From the NCBI RefSeq assembly GCF_963662555.1, contig NZ_OY759719.1, forward strand, positions 1,136,985 through 1,200,984: a stretch of 64,000 nucleotides of DNA, read 5' to 3'. Shown one piece after another: positions 22,701 through 30,827 of the stretch; the stretch's first letter is position 1; each line of letters starts with the position of its first letter. Made by a program: the position numbers and the translations under genes. This stretch comes from Thiomicrorhabdus sp. GTDB lineage: Bacteria > Pseudomonadota > Gammaproteobacteria > Thiomicrospirales > Thiomicrospiraceae. The notes beneath the pieces are model-generated. The model had not been told where the DNA came from. It saw nothing but the letters and a program-made list of their open reading frames with translations, and did no database searches.

Positions 22701-24272
22701 ATGAGATACGTTTTTTATATTACAGATAGTGGATTAACGGCATACAATAGTGCTAAATATGGTTCAAAAGCCTATGAGTCGTTTGAATGGAACGATGTTG
22801 CTCTTATTGATGCCTATCTATCTACTATGCCAGATAAAGCTGAAGCGGATGTCATTCTTGATCTGATCGATGAAGATTTGTATTTTGAATGGGCTCCCAA
22901 AGTTCATCCTTGGGAAAAGTCGGGTATTGCAGATCGTCGTAAACAGAGATTGCATCAAGAAAACATAGCACTTTCCGAAGTTAGATGGACAGGTAATGTT
23001 CAAACTAGTGCTGATGGCAGAAAAGAGGAATTGATTCTTGCCGCAACGGTCACAGATTCTTTCAATTTAAGTAGTTTTTTGCAGAGCCTAGAAGAAGCTC
23101 AAATTATTTTAAAAGCAATCCATTCAAAAGCCTTTTTGCTTGAAGAATATTTTCGTAAAAAAGTTCGTCCTTTCTTAAAGCTTAAACGACAAGATTTAAA
23201 TAAACCTTTTTTATTAGTTACTCACCAGTCTCATAATACATATAGACAAACTTTCTTCTACAACGGTGAGTTACGTTTAAGTCGTTTGGTTGAAATAGAT
23301 AAATCCTTTGAAAAGATTGATAGTATTCGTCAAGCACTTATTGATGAAACAAAGCTAGCAATCACCTATGTTTACAACCAAAAGATCGTTCCGTTCAACA
23401 GCCCGATTAGTTACGTCTTTTTGGATGGTGATCAAGAGATGCTTGATGGTATCTTAGCCAAATGCCAAGAAGAAGGTTTAATTAGAGCAACTTGGGAAGA
23501 GGGTGAGTATTTTGTTGGTACGGCAAACTTCAGAAAAATAACGCCCAACGGAACTAACTGTGGACAAGCAGAATTACCCTGCTATTCAAGAGAAGCTACG
23601 GTAGATTTTGTTCTTAGTGACAGACCAAAAACTTTTTACAGTAATGATTATGTAAGCAAAATAAATGGCTTTGTCGCCGGCCAAAAAGTATTTATTGCTC
23701 TTAATATTTTTGTATTTTTAATAGGCCTGTATTATGTGTTAATTACAGGTATCGATACTTTGGTTAGTTTTCAAAAACAAGCACTACTTGAACAGAAGAT
23801 TGAGCAACATGAGTCAGAAAAAAAGCGTCTGCAAGAAGTTGTAAAACTTCAGGATGATGCACAACAAATTAAAGCTTCTGTTGAGTTTTCTGAAGCCATA
23901 CTTAAACTAAAAGTAAATCGCTTAATTAGTTTTGATATAAATGCTTTGAGTCAGGCTTTTGCACATCATAAAAATATACAACTTTCTGATATTGAATGGA
24001 AAGGGCTGGATCGTTTTGATAGCCGTAAAAATCAGATTGAAATTAAAGCATGGGTATTTCCATTTTATGAAACATATCATGACCCTGTTATGTGGGTTGA
24101 TGCTTTTGTTAATGAGCTCAAGACTATTGACGGTGTTGAAATGGTACAGCTTCAAAAAGAGCCTTTAAATCGCCAATTGAGTCAAACATTAAACATTAAT
24201 TCCAAAATGAGTAACGTTCAAGCTTTACCATTTACTGTAACGTTGAGAGTGAAAGATGCTGAACCTAAGTAA
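22701..24272 (+). CDS. MshI-like pilus assembly protein (PilM-like part joined to a PilN-like part)
   Basis: 523 residues. The first 320 form a soluble domain. A single membrane segment lies at about 329-353 (VFIALNIFVFLIGLYYVLITG), followed by a charged coiled-coil stretch (about 360-395) and a periplasmic part of about 130 residues. This layout matches GspL, or a PilM-PilN fusion, and by position it corresponds to mshI. Primary sequence similarity is weak by eye, and no actin-like ATP site could be confirmed. It overlaps the following PilO-like gene by 17 bases, as PilN and PilO genes often do. The cysteines near residue 288-296 (NCGQAELPCYSREA) have no known role. Confidence 0.6.
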   Translation: MRYVFYITDSGLTAYNSAKYGSKAYESFEWNDVALIDAYLSTMPDKAEADVILDLIDEDLYFEWAPKVHPWEKSGIADRRKQRLHQENIALSEVRWTGNVQTSADGRKEELILAATVTDSFNLSSFLQSLEEAQIILKAIHSKAFLLEEYFRKKVRPFLKLKRQDLNKPFLLVTHQSHNTYRQTFFYNGELRLSRLVEIDKSFEKIDSIRQALIDETKLAITYVYNQKIVPFNSPISYVFLDGDQEMLDGILAKCQEEGLIRATWEEGEYFVGTANFRKITPNGTNCGQAELPCYSREATVDFVLSDRPKTFYSNDYVSKINGFVAGQKVFIALNIFVFLIGLYYVLITGIDTLVSFQKQALLEQKIEQHESEKKRLQEVVKLQDDAQQIKASVEFSEAILKLKVNRLISFDINALSQAFAHHKNIQLSDIEWKGLDRFDSRKNQIEIKAWVFPFYETYHDPVMWVDAFVNELKTIDGVEMVQLQKEPLNRQLSQTLNINSKMSNVQALPFTVTLRVKDAEPK

Positions 24273-24909
24273 TACAATAAGGGATCCACTTGTCCAACGA
24301 TTTTTTAAAAAGTTGGTAATCATACTACTAATTCTTTCAGTTTTACTTGGATTAGCTTGGTATGGTTATGGTGAATTACAAAAAGAATTAGCCGCGCAAG
24401 AAAGACCAAAAGTTCAAAAACTCAACTCATTGAGAAGCCAAGTTAAGTTTTTACAACAGCAGGTAAGGTTGTATCAAGAGTATGGTGAAAAATACCAAGA
24501 GTTAGTTAAAAAAGGTTTAGTTAAACAGCAGGATCGTGTTTTTTGGACAGACTCATTAATTAAATTAAAAGATGAATATATTGTTCCAGATTTAAGTTTC
24601 TCATTTTCGCCAGAAAAACCTTTAAGTAGTGGGCAATTTAGTAAAATTAAAATCCCAAATGGTATGTTCTTTTACAGTGACGTTAAGTTAAAAATGTCTC
24701 TTCAACATGAAGAAGATTTAGTACGTATATTTGAAAGCATAAGTCAAAATATTTCACCATTATATTTAGTTCATGATTGTGATCTAAAACTTAAAGATAG
24801 TAGTTATGAGGTCAATGCTAACTTTAATTTAACTAGTGGAAACATTGACGCAACTTGTTCTTTGATTGTATTCCATACTCATCAAACAGAAACTAAAAAA
24901 CCACTTTAA
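24256..24909 (+). CDS. MshJ/PilO-like inner-membrane assembly protein
   Basis: 217 residues with one N-terminal membrane segment (about 18-38, LVIILLILSVLLGLAWYGYG), then a coiled coil (about 40-85) and a small alpha/beta periplasmic domain. PilO/GspM/MshJ proteins have exactly this build and pair with the PilN-type protein encoded just upstream. The 17-base overlap implies translational coupling. Identification rests on topology and position, since this family is poorly conserved in sequence. Confidence 0.6.
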   Translation: MLNLSNTIRDPLVQRFFKKLVIILLILSVLLGLAWYGYGELQKELAAQERPKVQKLNSLRSQVKFLQQQVRLYQEYGEKYQELVKKGLVKQQDRVFWTDSLIKLKDEYIVPDLSFSFSPEKPLSSGQFSKIKIPNGMFFYSDVKLKMSLQHEEDLVRIFESISQNISPLYLVHDCDLKLKDSSYEVNANFNLTSGNIDATCSLIVFHTHQTETKKPL

Positions 24910-24933
24910 AACTGAGAGCATAAGGTAAAAGTT

Positions 24934-25563
24934 ATGAAAAAAGTAAAGTTCACTATACCAGTTTTATGTACCTTGGTTTTTGGGATATCTGTCTCTCAGG
25001 TAAGCTTGGCTGAAACGGATAAGGCAGATTCGAATATCGAAAGATTTAAGGTAAAAAATAACCAGGTTACTCCGTTGTTTCAGAAATTGTTTTTGACTCA
25101 AGAAGAGAGACAAAGAATAGACAAACAAAGAGAAGCTTATTTAAATCCACCAGCAAAAGAACCTGAAAAACTAATTGCTAAGGTAGGTGATGGTAAGCCA
25201 AAGAAAAAACGAATTTATATTCCACCTAAAGTGGCTATTTCGGCTGTTATTGTTCGGCCAGATGGTTCTACTATTATTCGTGTAAATGGCAAATACAATA
25301 AATCACCTTCAAAATATATTCAGTTAGATGAACGTGGTACAAATACAAATGGTGTACCTATTACCGTGAACGGTAAAACTAAAATTGTGCCTGTTGGTAC
25401 AACTTTGTTAACGCACAAAAATAAATTAATCGATACTTATAAATTGGATGCTGCGGCACGCAAGAACGCATTGCCAAAAACAGAGCAAAAAGCCGTTAAA
25501 AAGAGACTGGATGAAGTCAAGATTCTTACAGCAGACCCTATTGATTTAAAACCAAACGAATGA
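24934..25563 (+). CDS. small exported protein of the msh operon, MshK/PilP-like
   Basis: 209 residues with a clear signal peptide (KKVKFTIPVLCTLVFGISVSQVSLAE, cleavage after about residue 26). The mature part is basic and ends with a beta-rich section (about 95-165: AVIVRPDGSTIIRVNGKY, VPITVNGKTKIVPVGTTLL) that resembles the small domain of MshK/PilP/GspC-type proteins linking the inner-membrane complex to the secretin. It is the last gene of the pilus operon, 24 bases after the PilO-like gene, and its stop overlaps the rmuC start by 4 bases (ATGA). Function is inferred from context. Confidence 0.5.
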   Translation: MKKVKFTIPVLCTLVFGISVSQVSLAETDKADSNIERFKVKNNQVTPLFQKLFLTQEERQRIDKQREAYLNPPAKEPEKLIAKVGDGKPKKKRIYIPPKVAISAVIVRPDGSTIIRVNGKYNKSPSKYIQLDERGTNTNGVPITVNGKTKIVPVGTTLLTHKNKLIDTYKLDAAARKNALPKTEQKAVKKRLDEVKILTADPIDLKPNE

Positions 25564-27041
25564 TTATTGATCTCTTCACTATATCGCTTATCGTCGGAAT
25601 GGTAAGCGTCTTAATTATATTGCTGCAATGGCGATCTATTTATCTTAAAAATAAAGCCTTATCTAACCTGACAATGACTCAAAGCCAAATAGAGTCTGAA
25701 TTACAATCCAGTCAGTACCAACTTCAAACTGCTGAATCTCATAAACTTGAGTTAGAGAAAACACTCGACTCTTATCGAATTCAACTCGATGGGTTGCAAG
25801 AAATTAAAGGCCAATCTGACCAGCTTCAAAAACAACAAACGTATCTAAATGAACAGCTTTCTAAAAAAGAGGCCGACTTAGATAAGCTTAGAGATCGCCT
25901 TACGCTTAGTGAAACACAATCTGCTGAGCTGGCGATTGCCTTAGAGAAAGAGCAGGAAGTTGCTTCAGAAAAGATTGCTTTATTAGAGTCTGCCAAGAAA
26001 CAATTATCAGATGAATTTAAAGTATTAGCCAATCAAATTTTTGACCAAAAGCAGGCTCAATTTACACAAAGCAGTCAATCTACCATTGAAGCGGTCTTGA
26101 AACCTATGCAAGGTGCTTTAGATGCCTTTAAGAGTCGTGTTGAGTTGGTTCATAAAGAAGATTTAGAGGGCCGAGCCAGCCTAACGGAACAGCTTAAACA
26201 ACTTCACTCTCTTAATTCCCAAATGACTCAAGAAGCCCAAAACTTAACACATGCTTTAAAAGGTGACAGTAAAACTCAAGGTAATTGGGGGGAATTAATT
26301 TTAGAGCGTCTATTAGAACGTTCTGGGCTTACTGAAGGTGTTGAGTTTGAACGTGAAAAAAGTTTTACTGATGAAAAAGGTAAGCGTCTTAGACCAGACG
26401 TTATTATTAATATGCCTGATGATAAGCATGTCATTATAGATTCTAAAGTTTCTCTATTACATTACGAACAAGCGTTAAACGCAGATGATAAAGCAAGTCA
26501 GGCTATTGCAACTAAGGCACATTTAAGTAGTTTGCAGCGACATATTGCCGCTCTTGCAGAAAAGCGCTATGACCATTTGGAGCAACTAAATGCACCAGAC
26601 TTTGTTTTGATGTTTATACCTGTTGAAGGAGCCTATCTAATGGCGATTGAGGCAGACAGTGGTGTATTTGAAGATGCTTTTGAAAAACGTGTTGCGGTAG
26701 TAACACCAACCACTTTATTTACTACGCTTAAAACCATTGAACAACTGTGGCGATATGAACGCCAAAGTGAAAATACGGTAAAACTGATTAAGCGTGCCGC
26801 TGAGGTGCATGATAAGTTTGTTGGTTTTGTAGAGAGCTTTGAAAAAGTGGGTAAACAGTTGCAAACTGCTCAGCAGACCTATCAACAATCACATAAACAG
26901 ATGATATCGGGTAATGGTAATTTGGTTAGACAGGCTGAAATGCTAAAATCTTTGGCAGGTAAAACCAAAAAAGAGATTCCAGGTCATTTGTTAAAAGAAG
27001 CAGATCTTTCGCCATCACTTACATCGGAAGAATCAAATTAA
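25560..27041 (+). CDS. rmuC: DNA recombination protein RmuC
   Basis: 493 residues. There is an N-terminal membrane segment (about 5-22), a long coiled coil (about 30-165) and the conserved RmuC domain (about 170-440) with GNWGELILERLLERSGL, RPDVIINMPDDKHVIIDSKVSL and FVLMFIPVEGAYLMAIE. The Asp in RPDV and the IDSK motif fit the predicted PD-(D/E)XK-like nuclease core. RmuC limits inversions at short inverted repeats in E. coli, which is notable in a genome full of perfect palindromes, although no functional link is shown. It overlaps the preceding gene by 4 bases. Its stop codon is 1 base before a palindrome copy. Confidence 0.93.
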   Translation: MIIDLFTISLIVGMVSVLIILLQWRSIYLKNKALSNLTMTQSQIESELQSSQYQLQTAESHKLELEKTLDSYRIQLDGLQEIKGQSDQLQKQQTYLNEQLSKKEADLDKLRDRLTLSETQSAELAIALEKEQEVASEKIALLESAKKQLSDEFKVLANQIFDQKQAQFTQSSQSTIEAVLKPMQGALDAFKSRVELVHKEDLEGRASLTEQLKQLHSLNSQMTQEAQNLTHALKGDSKTQGNWGELILERLLERSGLTEGVEFEREKSFTDEKGKRLRPDVIINMPDDKHVIIDSKVSLLHYEQALNADDKASQAIATKAHLSSLQRHIAALAEKRYDHLEQLNAPDFVLMFIPVEGAYLMAIEADSGVFEDAFEKRVAVVTPTTLFTTLKTIEQLWRYERQSENTVKLIKRAAEVHDKFVGFVESFEKVGKQLQTAQQTYQQSHKQMISGNGNLVRQAEMLKSLAGKTKKEIPGHLLKEADLSPSLTSEESN

Positions 27042-27042
27042 A

Positions 27043-27058
27043 TTACCAGGCCTGGTAA
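27043..27058. repeat. dispersed palindrome copy (TTACCAGGCCTGGTAA)
   Basis: A perfect 16-base palindrome immediately after the rmuC stop, between convergent rmuC and the GNAT gene. There is no T-run, so it is not an obvious terminator. Confidence 0.9.
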
Positions 27059-27080
27059 ATTCATTTTGTATGTTTAATTT

Positions 27081-27539
27081 TTAAAGTGGTTTCATTAAAC
27101 AAAGCCATTTTTTACCTTGTTGTTGTGCATTTATAAATCTTTGTTTTAAAGAGATTGGAAGCAAGTCAGGTTCAATGATTTGGTATTGATTCTGTAAGTA
27201 AAAATGATTTAAATGTACTTCAGCAAAGGCAAAAATACAGTCTGTTTTTTGGTTAATGAATAAGTCTGTATGTATATGTTCTAACAACTGAGAAGCAATC
27301 TTATTATGCCTAAACTCTTCCGCTACAAATAAACCTCTTAACCATAAAGCACAATCAGAACCTTCAATATTGAGAAGCCTAGCGGTAGCAACTAGGGCGT
27401 TATTTGAACGTACAAGATAAATTAAATCATCTCGGTTAGCAGAGTAGGTCTTGTTACGTTTAAGAAAATGCTTTATTTCATAAAACTCATTTTCTTTTGC
27501 CATACTAAATGTGAGCGTTAGGTTGCTTGTTTTTGTCAT
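27081..27539 (-). CDS. GNAT-family N-acetyltransferase
   Basis: 152 residues, the typical size of a single GNAT domain. The acetyl-CoA-binding motif A is visible near residues 88-105 (LRGLFVAEEFRHNKIASQLLEHI), with R-x-x-x-I-A replacing the canonical Q/R-x-x-G-x-G/A. A preceding strand carries VATARLL, and the end has the usual FYLQNQYQII block. The acceptor substrate is unknown. It is convergent with rmuC and divergent from tapT, 24 bases apart. Confidence 0.8.
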   Translation of the reverse strand: MTKTSNLTLTFSMAKENEFYEIKHFLKRNKTYSANRDDLIYLVRSNNALVATARLLNIEGSDCALWLRGLFVAEEFRHNKIASQLLEHIHTDLFINQKTDCIFAFAEVHLNHFYLQNQYQIIEPDLLPISLKQRFINAQQQGKKWLCLMKPL

Positions 27540-27563
27540 CTAATTGGATTATGTCTTTGTCTT

Positions 27564-28169
27564 ATGTCTAGAAACGTTTGTCAATATTGCCTGCGACCCG
27601 ATAAGGTGTGCATTTGTGGCTTTATTAAACCAATAAATAACAATATTGAAATAGGTATATTACAGCACCCATCTGAGGTGAAACAAATTAAAGGTACGGC
27701 GATTATTGCTCAACTGTCTTTATGCAAGGTTTCGTATTGGGTTGGCGAGTCTTTAGATGATTTACCAGGCCTGGTAAATTGGTTAGATCAAGATGAAAAA
27801 GTCTATTTGCTTTACCCTGATATTGAAAATCAAACAGAGGCTTATTATTCTTATTCAATTAAAGAACTCACTCAATCAGCGATGAGTAAACAAGGTATTA
27901 AGATATTGGTATTGGATGGGACCTGGCGAAAAACCTATAAAATGATGCAACTCAATTCTGCTTTAAGACAATTAGATCGGATTGAGCTTAACCCCTTGAA
28001 TGAGTCCCAATACAAGATTAGAAAGCAAAAAGACCAACAATCTTTGGCCACAATAGAAGCGATTTATGAACTTCTCGCTCAGCTAGAAAACAATCCAACT
28101 AAATTTCAGCCTTTGCTGGATGCGTTTGAATCTATCCAAAACCAGCAATTAGCTTTTAGAAAACCTTAA
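27564..28169 (+). CDS. tapT: tRNA-uridine aminocarboxypropyltransferase (DTW domain)
   Basis: 201 residues. The family motif appears as LVLDGTWRKTYKM (about 112-124), with the D-x-T-W signature and the following Asn-rich block (IELNPLNESQYKIRKQK). The N-terminal cysteine motif CQYCLRPDKVCIC (about 5-17) is typical of the TapT (YfiP) branch. These enzymes use S-adenosylmethionine to attach a 3-amino-3-carboxypropyl group to uridine 47 of tRNA (acp3U). An exact palindrome copy at 27761-27778 is read as LPGLVN (about residues 67-72). Confidence 0.88.
   Translation: MSRNVCQYCLRPDKVCICGFIKPINNNIEIGILQHPSEVKQIKGTAIIAQLSLCKVSYWVGESLDDLPGLVNWLDQDEKVYLLYPDIENQTEAYYSYSIKELTQSAMSKQGIKILVLDGTWRKTYKMMQLNSALRQLDRIELNPLNESQYKIRKQKDQQSLATIEAIYELLAQLENNPTKFQPLLDAFESIQNQQLAFRKP
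27761..27778. repeat. dispersed palindrome, exact 18-mer
   Basis: TTTACCAGGCCTGGTAAA inside tapT, read as L-P-G-L-V-N. The symmetry extends one more base each side. Confidence 0.9.
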
Positions 28170-28201
28170 TGTAATCCTATCTGCTGTTAGTTACTGGTTG
28201 T

Positions 28202-29329
28202 TTATCGATTATTAGGTTGTTCTTGCTGTTTTTCGTGATCCACTTCTTCTCTTAACTTTTTAAAGATAAATAAGTTTGAGATTGAGAAGTTAAAGCCCAT
28301 CCCCATAATGACCCCAATAATTAATGCCGCAATCATATGTTCTTCAAAGAAAGGTACATATTTGGTTAGGGTATAGTAGGTTCCATAGTTAACCGTAAAA
28401 CCAATTAAGGAGCTACTGGCAAAGGCTCCCCATTGTGTTGATTTTTTGGTTTTTTCACGGTGGCTAAAGGTAATAACGCGGTTAAGCATCCAATTCCATG
28501 TTACTGCTGGCCAAAAAGAGATGGCTCTAGCTAAAGTATGTGATGCTCCAAACATTTGCAGTAATAAGTACACCGCCAAATCAACAATAAATCCACTTCC
28601 GCCTACGATTGCAAACTGAAAAAATTCCGCTTTGGTTTGAAACTTATATTGATACAAGCGGCGTAAATGGCGTAAATATTTAAGTTGTTCTTTAAAGGTT
28701 AGCTTAGATTCACCATGTACACGATCTACAAAATGGATAGGCACTTCTGATACAACAGGAAAGTCACCTTTAACCATTACCTCTAAAGCGATTTTATAGC
28801 CAATAGGCGAGAGATTGTGTTCATTTGGGATATCTGCCTTACGAACGGCAAAAAAACCTGACATTGGGTCTTTTACGCGGGTAATTGGCAAAGCGGGGAT
28901 TGTGGCAACCACAGAATTAATATATCGCCACAATGTCCAACTATCATCAATGCTGCCCCCTTCAACGTAACGAGAACCTAAAACAAAGTCGCTTTCTCGA
29001 TTACGCAGTTGCGTTACCATTTTAGGAATAGCAGAAGCTGGGTGCGATAAATCGGCATCCATAACCACCACAAAATCACCTTTGGCCTCACCAAATCCGT
29101 CAATAACAGCGGGTGATAAACCACGGTTTTCGGTACGAGTCACTATGCGAATTGGGTACTGTTTTTCAAGCTCAGCCACTTTTTCAATAGAGCCATCTTG
29201 TGAATTATCATCCATAATGATGATTTCATAAGTGTGTTCTCCCGCCTCATTAAGAGCAGAGTGAATCATCTCGCTAAGTGGGGCTAGGTTTTCTACTTCT
29301 TGATAAGTAGGAACAATAATCGATATCAT
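28202..29329 (-). CDS. GT2 polyprenyl-phosphate glycosyltransferase fused to a GtrA-like membrane domain
   Basis: 375 residues. The N-terminal 225 form a DPM1-like GT2 domain: SIIVPTYQEVENLAPL, the metal-binding VVMDADLSHP (about 90-99) and the RVKDPMSGFFAVRK block. The C-terminal 130 (about 232-365) hold four membrane segments of the GtrA type. Enzymes of this kind transfer a sugar from a nucleotide sugar to undecaprenyl/polyprenyl phosphate, and the GtrA part may help flip the product. It is the last gene of the minus-strand glycan operon. The sugar is unknown. The product would be a second lipid-linked donor next to the arabinose-type donor made by its neighbours. Confidence 0.88.
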   Translation of the reverse strand: MISIIVPTYQEVENLAPLSEMIHSALNEAGEHTYEIIIMDDNSQDGSIEKVAELEKQYPIRIVTRTENRGLSPAVIDGFGEAKGDFVVVMDADLSHPASAIPKMVTQLRNRESDFVLGSRYVEGGSIDDSWTLWRYINSVVATIPALPITRVKDPMSGFFAVRKADIPNEHNLSPIGYKIALEVMVKGDFPVVSEVPIHFVDRVHGESKLTFKEQLKYLRHLRRLYQYKFQTKAEFFQFAIVGGSGFIVDLAVYLLLQMFGASHTLARAISFWPAVTWNWMLNRVITFSHREKTKKSTQWGAFASSSLIGFTVNYGTYYTLTKYVPFFEEHMIAALIIGVIMGMGFNFSISNLFIFKKLREEVDHEKQQEQPNNR

Positions 29330-29374
29330 GATTTCGACTCTATTTTATAAATGAATGTATATTTAAAGGTTTAA

Positions 29375-30733
29375 TTAACGCTTATTTGTGGTGGCATTAT
29401 GCCCGCCAAACCACTTGGTTTCAATCTGTTTTCCGTATTTGATAAAACGAGCTTCCACCCAGAAATGCAGTAAAAGAGAAAAATATAACGTCATTAATAC
29501 TGCCAAAACGTACGCAAAAGGAATTTTATACAGTGAAACTTGTTGAATACTTTGCACATCAATCGTACCTAAAACAATTACCCACGCGAGCACAATAAAC
29601 GGAAAATGAAAAAAGTACATTGGATAAGCTACTTCAGATAATAAACGCCAGCCTTTCCATTCAACAACCGACTTTTTAATCTTTTGAAATAGTGATAAAG
29701 GATTTTCTTGTTTCACTTGATAGTGTGCCAACAGAACCAAGCCTAGAATTGCCATACTAAACACAATACGGTGCAGAGTTACCACCAACAGATTTAGGGT
29801 TTCATTAAAATGTTCAAAGTAGTAAGAGTCTGGATAATAAATTGGAAAACGCATCGTCATGTAAATTACGGTAAGTCCCAATGCCCAAAGTATTGCTACA
29901 CTGCTCTTGCTAAGATTAATTTTGGCTAAAGGATAACGCCAATAAAGTAAGGCCCATAAAATGCCTAAAAATAGCGGTGTGATTCGGCTTTGAATAACAT
30001 AGTACATATTGTCCATATAGACTTTACCGCTAGCACTATCAAAAAATTGATACCAGTGCGTTTGGTAAATAACAGGATGTTGTAAGGCTACCCAAAAGCG
30101 TAGGCCAATAGAGGCCGCGATTAAAATAATAATCCACATGATAGGGCGTGAGCTTTTTGCTAAGAACAGCAATAAAAAGGGCAAAATTAAATAAAACTGC
30201 ATCTCAATAGACAAGCTCCACTGCACGGGAATAATGCCTTTACTAAAGATGTTTTCTATAAAAAGCAGACTATACCAGCCGTCTGTTATTAACTTGTGTA
30301 TGTCAGCTAGTCCATAAAGTAATAAAGCGACTAAAAATACAGGGTAAATCCTAAAAAAACGGTGCAAATAGAAGCGACGAATATGAATAAAACGTTGTTT
30401 GTCATAAACTTTTAGTAGGGCGTAGCTCAGTAAGAAGGCACTGAGCATAAAAAAGATATCAACGGCTTTATCAAAACTTAATACAAAGCTCAACCAAGCC
30501 GGAATGCTGTCTACAAATTGTTGAAGTTTGACAGGGTCTTTTTTAAACAGAAAAAAAACCGCAAAAAAGATATGAAATAAAATCACCATCAATACACTCA
30601 AACCTTTCAAAAAATCCACCACTGGAAATGCCTTACTCGGTTGATGAATAATTTGTTGAGCCACTTTTACGGGCTTAGTAAATGGCCAACGTAAAACCGC
30701 CATAAATGATGAGAGTGACAATGTTGCTGACAT
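29375..30733 (-). CDS. membrane acyltransferase (acyltransferase-3 / OafA family)
   Basis: 452 residues with about ten predicted membrane segments. The family start block is visible as FLKGLSVLMVILFHIFFAVF (about 43-62), where the His of the LFH motif is the catalytic residue. IPVQWSLSIEMQFYLILP (about 168-185) is the second conserved block, and FRIYPVFLVAL sits between them. These proteins move acetyl or similar acyl groups onto surface glycans at the inner membrane. Its place inside the glycan operon suggests it decorates the same product. A palindrome copy separates it from the upstream gene. Confidence 0.9.
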   Translation of the reverse strand: MSATLSLSSFMAVLRWPFTKPVKVAQQIIHQPSKAFPVVDFLKGLSVLMVILFHIFFAVFFLFKKDPVKLQQFVDSIPAWLSFVLSFDKAVDIFFMLSAFLLSYALLKVYDKQRFIHIRRFYLHRFFRIYPVFLVALLLYGLADIHKLITDGWYSLLFIENIFSKGIIPVQWSLSIEMQFYLILPFLLLFLAKSSRPIMWIIILIAASIGLRFWVALQHPVIYQTHWYQFFDSASGKVYMDNMYYVIQSRITPLFLGILWALLYWRYPLAKINLSKSSVAILWALGLTVIYMTMRFPIYYPDSYYFEHFNETLNLLVVTLHRIVFSMAILGLVLLAHYQVKQENPLSLFQKIKKSVVEWKGWRLLSEVAYPMYFFHFPFIVLAWVIVLGTIDVQSIQQVSLYKIPFAYVLAVLMTLYFSLLLHFWVEARFIKYGKQIETKWFGGHNATTNKR

Positions 30734-30790
30734 AAAGTGTCTTTGTTTTGTAAAGTTCCGTTTAGGTTTGATTATAAAGCCTATTTTAAA

Positions 30791-30808
30791 TTTACCAGGC
30801 CTGGTAAA
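30791..30808. repeat. dispersed palindrome, exact 18-mer with 22-base total symmetry
   Basis: TTTACCAGGCCTGGTAAA between the acyltransferase and GT39 genes. The symmetry continues for two further bases on each side (30789-30810), the longest perfect copy seen. It is one of the few truly intergenic copies. Confidence 0.92.
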
Positions 30809-30827
30809 TTGCCTATTTATCTAGTCA

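Noticed and set aside
27043..30808. The palindrome as a Rho-independent terminator
   Set aside because: No U-run follows, more than half of the copies are inside genes, and intergenic copies are not consistently at gene ends.
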